Assembly (NCBI GenBank): GCA_964030785.1
Contig: OZ034968.1
Coordinates: forward strand, 52,339,730-52,403,729
Direction of reading: 5' to 3'
Length of the DNA: 64,000 bases
From: Siderastrea siderea
Taxonomy: Eukaryota; Cnidaria; Anthozoa; Scleractinia; Rhizangiidae
A program made the translations under genes and the position numbers. Under the pieces are notes generated by a model. That model searched no databases. It was not told the DNA's origin and worked only from the letters and a program-made list of their open reading frames with translations. Below, piece after piece: positions 15,649-21,490 of this stretch (positions are counted from its first letter, which is position 1; every line of letters starts with the position of its first letter).

Positions 15649-16830
15649 TTAGCGGCGTCGTCGTCGTTTGCGGGGTTGAAGGGATGTCACGTCTCCACGA
15701 GCAATCCAACTATTGTACTTGTCGGGCCACCCTTTCCACTTGACCAACCAACGACCTTTTTGTCGCTTAAGTACCTTCTCGATCCGAAACACCTCGGACA
15801 CATGGACTTTTTGTAAATCCTCTTCATAAAACGTACCTTGGACGGGGGTCTCATCCCATTCGCGAATCTTATACGTGGGGACAGGACCAGGGATCACACG
15901 ATGCACTACAAACACTTCTTCGGTCCAACCGGGTAAATACCCTTTTTCAAAGGTACGATGAATCGTATTGAGACGGACATGATCCCCCACCTTCAATTGG
16001 GGTTTTTTGTAGCCTTTCAATCGTTTGGCATACAATCGTTTCCACACGGCTTCTTCGTTGTCCCACGTCACGTTTTCGGGGGGCATACCAATACTTCGAT
16101 GACGGGTGGCATTATACCCCTGCACCAACTCGGGTAAGACATTGTCAAATTTCAACGTGTTGGCCGCGGTCAAATAACGGTATAACCGTTCTTTCAAGGT
16201 GCGGTTAAATCGTTCCACCACACTGGCTTTGGCATCCCCTTCGGTTGAAAAATGATGGATGTCTTGCTCCTCCAGCCATCGTTGAAACGTCCGATTATAA
16301 AATTCTTTCCCTCGATCCGTTTGCAATCGATTCGGGTGACGTCCTCCTTGTCTCACAATCTTCTCAAAGGCTTTCACGAGGGCCACCCCGGTTTTGGTTT
16401 TCAACGGTTCGACCCACGCGTACTTGGACAACACATCCACCACGGTCAACAAGTAGCGTATACCCCGATTATGTTTGGCCAAACGTTGTACTTCCACTAA
16501 ATCCGCGGCCCATTGATCATCCAACCCCCCTACGATCACGGGTAAGGTAGCAAAACGACGACGTCGGGGTTTATGCAAGGTGTAACCCACATCCTGTTCC
16601 AACACCTGTTGGGCTTTTTTCAAAGGGAGACCCTGGGCTTTAGCAAATCGTTGCACCCCACCTAAACTCCCCGGGGCACCAGGATCATGGTAACGCTTCA
16701 ACCATGGTTGCGAGACCTTCTTCTTCTTCTTCTTCGTTGACGAAACCTTGGTTTTCTTCTTCTTCTTCAACCATGAGGACGACGAACTCCAGCGTGGGGT
16801 TCTCTTTCGAGGGGCCATACGTTTTGGCAT
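15649..16830 (-). CDS. int: Retroviral-type integrase with C-terminal chromodomain
   Basis: 393 aa; joins element DNA into the host genome. The Lys/Ser-rich N-terminus (1-45) is followed by the rve catalytic core with D110 (W-A-A-D-L), D172 (Q-T-D-R-G-K-E-F) and E206 (V-V-E-R-F-N-R-T); 33 residues separate the last two, slightly short of the classic 35. A chromodomain at ~347-385 (V-L-K-R-Q-K-G-R-W-L-V-K-W-K-G-W) ends in an Arg-rich tail. Chromodomain integrases target modified histones in other elements. An obvious HHCC zinc finger is not seen. M1 (16830) or M5 could start it; the 5' end overlaps the next upstream gene by 64 nt. Confidence 0.95.
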   Translation of the reverse strand: MPKRMAPRKRTPRWSSSSSWLKKKKKTKVSSTKKKKKKVSQPWLKRYHDPGAPGSLGGVQRFAKAQGLPLKKAQQVLEQDVGYTLHKPRRRRFATLPVIVGGLDDQWAADLVEVQRLAKHNRGIRYLLTVVDVLSKYAWVEPLKTKTGVALVKAFEKIVRQGGRHPNRLQTDRGKEFYNRTFQRWLEEQDIHHFSTEGDAKASVVERFNRTLKERLYRYLTAANTLKFDNVLPELVQGYNATRHRSIGMPPENVTWDNEEAVWKRLYAKRLKGYKKPQLKVGDHVRLNTIHRTFEKGYLPGWTEEVFVVHRVIPGPVPTYKIREWDETPVQGTFYEEDLQKVHVSEVFRIEKVLKRQKGRWLVKWKGWPDKYNSWIARGDVTSLQPRKRRRRR

Positions 16831-17129
16831 TCATCCCATAAGGTCGATATGGTAGGGACCGTGTGGGGGTGCGCCTTTTGAATGATTCGATACCATCGCC
16901 ATGCCTCTGGGTGAGCTTTTAACCATAAGACAAACACCACCCATCGATATAGGTTGCGGTCCACATGGGTTTCTTCAAACAGGTGGAGAGGATGCGTGTC
17001 CTCGGGACAACGAGGTATGGGGATTTGGGTGCCGGGTTGATGATCATATAAGACTTGACAAAGGGTTTGATGACATTGCCATTGCCCCAGGGACAAGATA
17101 GACTCCCACGCATCACACACAGACTCCAT
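16767..17129 (-). CDS. Trp-rich protein of unknown function
   Basis: 120 aa from the ATG at 17129, chosen for its CACCATGG context; an in-frame ATG at 17165, directly after the preceding stop (TAA-A-ATG), would add 12 residues. It has many Trp and His residues, including W-V-V-F-V-L-W-L and W-R-W-Y-R-I-I, and looks helical. It overlaps the integrase start by 64 nt in another frame. I recognise no family. Position beside the integrase may point to replication or integration, but that is only context. Confidence 0.6.
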   Translation of the reverse strand: MESVCDAWESILSLGQWQCHQTLCQVLYDHQPGTQIPIPRCPEDTHPLHLFEETHVDRNLYRWVVFVLWLKAHPEAWRWYRIIQKAHPHTVPTISTLWDECQNVWPLEREPHAGVRRPHG

Positions 17130-17148
17130 GGTGACATTGATAAAAAAT

Positions 17149-17154
17149 TTTATT
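17149..17154 (-). terminator. Poly(A) signal after the GRF zinc-finger gene
   Basis: AATAAA on minus begins 13 nt past the stop at 17167, between the two alternative starts of the downstream Trp-rich gene. Confidence 0.6.
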
Positions 17155-17166
17155 CGTTCTCTCATT

Positions 17167-18036
17167 TTAAAAGAGACCTAGACGGCCATAACTGACGGTC
17201 TCTAGACCTTTCTGCCAGTTCTCTACACTGTCACTGTACTTGGGGGGTGGTGGAGCTGGGGCTACCATCATTTCTTGACGGTTCTTGAGATCTTGAATTT
17301 CTCGTAACAATTGTTTCTCATAGTCTGTCAGGGGTCGTTCTCGTTCCACGTCCTCTTTGCTTTGGACTCGAGGGGGCGGGCCAGGGATGTCATAGCCCCT
17401 CTTGGGATATCCTTGAGCATCACGGGTGGGTGCTTCAGCTTGTTGGTCGGCTTTTTTGGGAGGGTTGTCATGAAACCAAGTCCAGTACTTGGAACCCAAG
17501 GGTTGATCAGCCCATCGGAAGAAGCCACACGTTTTCTTGGAACAAGTCAGAAACAACCGATCGGGGTTCTGGGTCGAATGACTCTGTTGAAGCGTAGCGG
17601 GTTCACGGCAAAAGCATTGTAAACCACCCCACATGTCCAACACTTCTACATGAGGTTGACTATACACAGCTTTCATATACTCCAGAACTTTATCTTGACC
17701 ACAAAACAGCAAACACGGTTGCATGGGACATTTCACATACTTCCATCCCTTTTGAGATTCTCGGGCCTCCAAACGCACCTCATGGTAAGGACATACCATA
17801 GTGTCCACTGAACTGGGAGGATCATACACGGTCGTCAAGGTGAATTGAGGTGATGGGGGTGATTGCTCCACCATGTCATTCAATTCTTTCATCATATCTT
17901 CCACAGCAGCTCGGGTGTCTTCCACCACGTCGCACACCACAGGATCACAGTCCACGGGCGTCATATGTTGAATGCTCTTCTTCTTCTTCTTCCCCTCTGG
18001 GGGATGGGTTGATTTTCTCTTCCGATCGACAGACAT
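17167..18036 (-). CDS. Protein with two GRF-type zinc-finger-like modules
   Basis: 289 aa from the first ATG (18036). The N-terminus is Lys-rich (K-K-K-K-K, likely nuclear). A first Cys cluster (C82, then C103/C108/C112) and a second (C141, C143, C165, C170) each end in an aromatic segment; the second, with N-P-D-R-x-F-x-x-C and C-G-F-F-R-W-A-D, is a good match to the zf-GRF pattern. GRF fingers bind single-stranded nucleic acid in topoisomerase III, APE2 and NEIL3. A Pro-rich linker and a coiled-coil-like Q-L-L-R-E-I-Q-D-L-K-N stretch follow. A replication or repair role is inferred. TATAAAAA at 18075-18082 lies 39 nt upstream. Confidence 0.8.
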   Translation of the reverse strand: MSVDRKRKSTHPPEGKKKKKSIQHMTPVDCDPVVCDVVEDTRAAVEDMMKELNDMVEQSPPSPQFTLTTVYDPPSSVDTMVCPYHEVRLEARESQKGWKYVKCPMQPCLLFCGQDKVLEYMKAVYSQPHVEVLDMWGGLQCFCREPATLQQSHSTQNPDRLFLTCSKKTCGFFRWADQPLGSKYWTWFHDNPPKKADQQAEAPTRDAQGYPKRGYDIPGPPPRVQSKEDVERERPLTDYEKQLLREIQDLKNRQEMMVAPAPPPPKYSDSVENWQKGLETVSYGRLGLF

Positions 18037-18251
18037 CGTACTCAAAGGTGGATGTCACCCCCACTGCCCATGCCTTTTTATACCTTAGACCCTTGACTGT
18101 CATTGGTCAGCTTATCCTAGCCATATAAGGACTTGTTATCTTCCCATTGGTCAGCTTGTTCAATCCAAATAAGGTCCTCTTGTCTTCCCATTGGTCAACT
18201 GCCCCTATTTAAGACGGTCCCTTGGTCACTAGATCTTCATTCTCAAAAGCC
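18037..18251. promoter_or_regulatory. Divergent promoter with 44-bp CCAAT/CArG repeats
   Basis: Lies between the GRF gene (minus) and the SLOG gene (plus). A minus-strand TATAAAAA is at 18075-18082. ATTGG (inverted CCAAT) occurs three times within CATTGGTCA at 18101, 18145 and 18189, exactly 44 bp apart. Units 1 and 2 also hold perfect CC(A/T)6GG boxes, CCATATAAGG (18121-18130) and CCAAATAAGG (18155-18164), the SRF site consensus. Unit 3 has CTATTTAAG instead, which may be the plus-strand TATA element about 46 nt before the ATG. Confidence 0.8.
18075..18082 (-). promoter_or_regulatory. TATA box before the GRF zinc-finger gene
   Basis: TATAAAAA followed by GG, 39 nt from the ATG at 18036; same core as the virion-gene boxes. 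Confidence 0.65.
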
Positions 18252-18944
18252 ATGCCCCCAGACATGATGATCGGAGAACAAGATCTCGGTGCCTTGGAAC
18301 TGCAAGTGGGTCATGGCCATGTGGTCTATACAGGGGGAGCCAAAGGTACGGATGCCCTCGTGGAAGAACAGGCCAAACACTTTGGAATGCAACTAGAAGT
18401 CCTGGTCCCCCCGAACCATCCTCGATCCACTTTCATCACCCCTTCTACGGTGGAAGTCCTCATGCTGGCCAACCCCCATCTTCACCAGGCAGCGGAGAAA
18501 CTAGGCAAAAAAATGCCCAGTCATTTTTACACCCTGCAATTGCTGCAACGCAATTATCAATTGGCCAAAAAAGCCCATACCATCTATGCCTTTGGCATCT
18601 TGGAACCGGATCATAAACGCGTGAAAGGAGGCACTGGTTGGACTGTGCAATTGGCTATGGATCAAGGCAAACCCGTCTACCTGTTTGACATCCCCAGTCA
18701 ATCATGGTACCGCTCGGACCATTACTACCAAGTCAATGAGAATGCCGCCACCCTGGTCACTGGCAGTCAATTTGTCCCTTGGGGACCTAAAAAGCCCACC
18801 CTACATCAAAGCAGTGCTATTGTGGGATCCCGGGATGTGGACGAGAAAACCCGAGCCGAAATTCAAGCCTTGTTCAACCGCACCTTCTGTCTACCCGAGA
18901 ACATTGATCAATTACGCATGGAACTGGAAGACTTTCATTTGTAA
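18252..18944 (+). CDS. SLOG-superfamily (DprA/LOG-like Rossmann) protein
   Basis: 230 aa from the first ATG (18252, GCCATGC context). The N-terminal V-V-Y-T-G-G-A-K-G-T-D-A-L (27-34 core) is the SLOG/DprA-LOG nucleotide-binding loop. A second signature follows: N-Y-Q-L-A-K-K-A, I-Y-A-F-G, then G-G-T-G-W-T-V-Q-L-A (126-135) and K-P-V-Y-L-F-D. Members bind nucleotides or nucleotide-derived ligands, or ssDNA in DprA; some bacterial members sense cyclic ADP-ribose-like signals in antiviral defence. The C-terminal S-A-I-V-G-S-R-D-V-D repeats a SLOG-like turn. Its separate promoter with CCAAT and CArG repeats suggests timing different from the virion genes. Ligand and enzyme activity are unknown. 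Confidence 0.8.
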   Translation: MPPDMMIGEQDLGALELQVGHGHVVYTGGAKGTDALVEEQAKHFGMQLEVLVPPNHPRSTFITPSTVEVLMLANPHLHQAAEKLGKKMPSHFYTLQLLQRNYQLAKKAHTIYAFGILEPDHKRVKGGTGWTVQLAMDQGKPVYLFDIPSQSWYRSDHYYQVNENAATLVTGSQFVPWGPKKPTLHQSSAIVGSRDVDEKTRAEIQALFNRTFCLPENIDQLRMELEDFHL

Positions 18945-19251
18945 TTTCTTAGTTTTTACTTTTGGAATTGTACATAGCTTTTCTTTTTTAATTTTTTTAC
19001 TTTTTATTTTTTTTCCAATTGTACATAGCCATTTTTTATTTTTTCAAATTGTAGATAGCTTTTTTCAATTGTACATAGGAACGCCCCACCCGCGTGGCAA
19101 AGAACACAGACCACCCATTGTAACATCAACTCTTTTTAATTAAAAAATTTTAAAAACTGACAACACTGAGTTTGCACGTGGATCATAAATAAATGTCTCT
19201 TGACTCACAGTTGCCTTGACTCACAATAAAAACTCAACGGGAAATAAATGT
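18945..19251. other. Convergent 3' region with four AATTGTACATAG motifs
   Basis: A 12-mer AATTGTA(C/G)ATAG occurs at 18966-18977, 19017-19028, 19047-19058 (one mismatch) and 19067-19078, separated by T-rich tracts. Plus-strand poly(A) signals include 19188-19193; T-rich stretches give AATAAA on minus around 18,990-19,040, so the 3' UTRs of the two convergent genes overlap. No ORF is supported here. Confidence 0.8.
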
Positions 19252-19809
19252 TCATTGTTCTTCCAACACGCAATTCACTATCTCCACCGCCTCCCTCTCC
19301 ATCTCCTCCAACCATTTCTTCTCGTCCTCTCGCTGTCTCTCCACTTCTTTAAAAAAATAAACAATTTGCTGCCAACGGTCCCCCGCATGCACTCGTCGCA
19401 GGTTAGCACCCAGGTAATGGTCCAACTCTTTAAAATCCTCCATGGTGATGATCCAAAACGTAGGATCCATGGTGTATACCAGGCGCCGACAAATAAACGG
19501 GATGATCCGCTTGGCCAGGGTCCTGTGCAGTATCTTCACGATCTCTGGGTGTGGCCCACGGGGGTGACCATTCTCGGTCTCCACCACGTACAGCACCAAC
19601 ATGCGAATGAAGGCCGCCACGCGATGTTTATTGAGGGGGCGCCACGCTTCTTCCCTCCTTTCATACACTCGCCTCGTGTGGCGGTCCAAGGGGGTCATCT
19701 CCGGCCCTGCTCTCCTCCTCAAGTACTCTTCTCCACTCACGTTCATGTCACTGCCCAGGGACCCCAACCGCCTTCTCGTTTCAGCCATTTTTGGTTCACC
19801 AAAGAACAT
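19252..19809 (-). CDS. Helical protein of unknown function
   Basis: 185 aa; an internal ATG (19788, M8) is an alternative start. The sequence is Arg-rich and helical throughout: a predicted helix R-V-A-A-F-I-R-M-L-V-L-Y, another hydrophobic helix I-I-P-F-I-C-R-R-L, and D-R-W-Q-Q-I-V-Y-F-F-K-E-V. The last segment faintly resembles a Bcl-2 BH1 motif (W-x-x-I-V-x-F-F), and a Bcl-2-like apoptosis blocker would suit a virus, but no clear BH2 or C-terminal anchor is seen. TATATAAG at 19865-19872 lies 56 nt upstream. It is read from the inverted copy of the left divergent promoter. Confidence 0.6.
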   Translation of the reverse strand: MFFGEPKMAETRRRLGSLGSDMNVSGEEYLRRRAGPEMTPLDRHTRRVYERREEAWRPLNKHRVAAFIRMLVLYVVETENGHPRGPHPEIVKILHRTLAKRIIPFICRRLVYTMDPTFWIITMEDFKELDHYLGANLRRVHAGDRWQQIVYFFKEVERQREDEKKWLEEMEREAVEIVNCVLEEQ

Positions 19810-20045
19810 AAGTCAACACTGACTGAACTCAAAGCTAAGAGTGACGTCCTGGGGTCTCCCTTGACTTATATACCCTAATTCGCGCAATGCACCATGGTCT
19901 ATCTAAGGAGGGGGGAGGGGGGTCCCCCCACCTCTTCCCCTCTCAAAGCATGATGGGTCTTTTCTCTCATTGGCCTATTCCCTCCCACGTGACCCTTTTG
20001 GTTCTCTATAAAAAACCCCCTGTCCCATTCCATCTTTCACACTCA
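19810..20045. promoter_or_regulatory. Divergent promoter, inverted copy of the polB-side promoter
   Basis: Minus-strand TATATAAG (19865-19872) and plus-strand CTATAAAAAA (20006-20015) face outward. The CACGTG E-box (19986-19991), the CCAAT region (19969-19974) and the G6-T-C6 palindrome (19917-19929) lie between them in the mirror order of the left promoter. The plus-strand side, which matches the polB side, drives the three small ORFs. Confidence 0.85.
19885..20015. repeat. Inverted repeat, right copy (partner 4148-4294)
   Basis: Blocks 19885-19937 and 19970-20015 are reverse-complement matches to 4244-4294 and 4148-4195. The palindromic run and the TATA/E-box block are the best conserved. 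Confidence 0.85.
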
Positions 20046-20243
20046 ATGGATGATCCAGTCCTCAGTCCAGAAGCCCAACAAGTGATTGATCGTCTACGAG
20101 CCTTGTTGTCTCGACTCGAAAAAGACTTGGAACAGATCCGCTTCAAAGCTTCTTATTTTGAACTGCTCCGACTTCATAGTCAAAAACAACTCAGTCGGAA
20201 CGAATTGGCTTTATTAACTTTGAAAAACTTCTACCGGTGGTGA
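20046..20243 (+). CDS. Small helical protein, paralogue 1
   Basis: 65 aa, beginning M-D-D-P-V-L-S-P-E-A. Core pattern: S-P-E-A-Q-Q-V-I-D-R-L, then a charged helix, R-F-K-A-S-Y-F-E-L-L-R-L and E-L-A-L-L-T-L. The next ORF has the same pattern, so the two are tandem paralogues. A TATA box (20006-20015) lies about 31 nt upstream. The stop is directly followed by the next ATG (TGA-ATG). Function unknown; the closing E-x-x-L-L-T helix might mediate protein contacts. Confidence 0.75.
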   Translation: MDDPVLSPEAQQVIDRLRALLSRLEKDLEQIRFKASYFELLRLHSQKQLSRNELALLTLKNFYRW

Positions 20244-20477
20244 ATGGGTGACAAACCCGACAAGATCACTCCTAGCAAGGTCAGCCCTCAAGCCCTGCAC
20301 ATCATTGAACGTTTGGGAGAGATCCGAAAACAAATCAATCACCTGGTTCAACCTTTACGTTACAAGATCACTTTTCAAGAACTGTGCCGACTCCGAAAAG
20401 AAGGGATCATCACCACCGTCGAGTTTCAACTCTTGACCAATCCACTGTTTGATCCTTTCACCGATCCTTTCGCCTGA
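20244..20477 (+). CDS. Small helical protein, paralogue 2
   Basis: 77 aa. It aligns by eye with the preceding ORF: S-P-Q-A-L-H-I-I-E-R-L, L-R-Y-K-I-T-F-Q-E-L-C-R-L and E-F-Q-L-L-T. It ends in a Phe/Pro/Asp-rich F-D-P-F-T-D-P-F. Its stop shares a base with the next ATG (TGATG). Immediate stop-start contact on both sides points to one mRNA with termination-reinitiation, or to splicing not visible here. Confidence 0.75.
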   Translation: MGDKPDKITPSKVSPQALHIIERLGEIRKQINHLVQPLRYKITFQELCRLRKEGIITTVEFQLLTNPLFDPFTDPFA

Positions 20478-20866
20478 TGGCTCAACCCCCACCATGTGTG
20501 ATTTGTTTGACACCTCTCGCCAATTATACCACGTTGAGGTGCTGTGGTATTCCTTGTCATGTCGTCTGTGCCAAGCAACAGAACCATCAGCCCCGCCTAT
20601 GCTCTACCTGCCACGTTCCTCTTGTCGTCCAGGAAGTCCTCCATGAAGACTGGAAAGAAGACCCGGATTTTATGCAGCATGTCAAGGACGATTGGAAAAA
20701 CAATCCTATCTGGTATGGCATTTGCTATGAGAACAACCACGCCCTCCAAGGATTCTGGGGAGAACTGCGCGATCCCTATGAGCCTCACCGCAAAACCCTC
20801 TACTTTCTGGGTCACACCAAAAGCCTAGCCATTGGACGGATGAAAACCTGTATCAGCTTCGCGTAA
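20477..20866 (+). CDS. RING-like zinc-finger protein
   Basis: 129 aa. The N-terminal Cys/His pattern C-V-I-C, then R-C-C-G-I-P-C-H-V-V-C, then L-C-S-T-C is RING-like, though the third metal pair deviates from C3HC4 (a C-H pair where C-G-H is usual). The rest (about 48-129) is unrecognised, with Trp-rich W-K-N-N-P-I-W-Y-G and a basic end. Viral RING proteins often act as ubiquitin ligases that remove host restriction factors; that is inference. AATAAA at 20922-20927 follows about 56 nt after the stop. It is the last gene of a three-ORF cluster. Confidence 0.75.
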   Translation: MAQPPPCVICLTPLANYTTLRCCGIPCHVVCAKQQNHQPRLCSTCHVPLVVQEVLHEDWKEDPDFMQHVKDDWKNNPIWYGICYENNHALQGFWGELRDPYEPHRKTLYFLGHTKSLAIGRMKTCISFA

Positions 20867-20921
20867 AAAAGGACACCCCCATGTTTGGACATTGAACTCG
20901 TTTTTTTTCTACTTGTTGTCA

Positions 20922-20927
20922 AATAAA
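20922..20927 (+). terminator. Poly(A) signal of the right-end gene cluster
   Basis: AATAAA, 56 nt after the RING-like gene stop. It is the only one in the cluster, consistent with a single transcript for all three ORFs. Confidence 0.7.
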
Positions 20928-21490
20928 AGATGTTGATATATGATTTACATTAAACTATTTTCTTTCCCCGCGCCTGCCCATTAAGGCTCGCAAGATCAGA
21001 TGAAGAAAAGAATACCAGGAGGAGCATGCCAGACTGGCTGGCATCAGAGAGAAGAAAGCCAAGCATGAGCAAGATCCTATTAAGAAGAAATCGAATATCT
21101 TCATGGACCCGTCGCAAGCCGCCCTATTAGACTTTGTTTTCTCTCACTTGTTGTGAAAAAAAAAAAAAGGTTGACAATAAATTATTTTTTTTATTTTCTT
21201 GTTTTTTTAGACTCAAGGACCACCCTCGTTCCCCCAATTGGACTTTGGACTTTGAGCCCGCGTTTTCTCAGCGGATTTACTTCCCCTTGAGCCCACGATC
21301 CCTTTTTCCAACTGGTCAGCGGTTTCCCTTTCCAAATCACGTGACTTCCGGTTGCACGAGCCCGCGATCCCTTTTTTTTTCCACTGGTCAGCGGTTTCCC
21401 CCTCTTAAAAACACGTCACTTCCGGTTCCGGTTATGACGTCATCCTTACATCAAAACGAGGCAAAGTGTGCCATACGAGCCTCCATTACT
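20928..21490. other. Element right end or junction region, no supported gene
   Basis: The element must end in or near this stretch, because host repeat homology begins at about 21,490. A 54-codon open frame (about 21,000-21,157, plus) encodes a Lys/Glu-rich peptide without a good start and may be a gene remnant. From 21,289 to 21,428 two imperfect 69-bp direct repeats (GAG-CCC-x-CGATCCC ... TGGTCAGCGGTTTCCC ... CACTTCCGG) contain E-box/ETS-like sites, followed by a TGACGTCA CRE (21435-21442). These may be subterminal element repeats or a promoter. The left terminus is not in the window, so the inverted repeat cannot be matched. Confidence 0.5.
21289..21428. repeat. Two imperfect 69-bp direct repeats with ETS-like sites
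   Basis: Copies start at 21289 and 21358 (GAGCCC(A/G)CGATCCC) and share TGGTCAGCGGTTTCCC, then (CACGTGACTTCCGG / CACGTCACTTCCGG). A looser GAGCCCGCG copy precedes at about 21,254. Confidence 0.75.
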
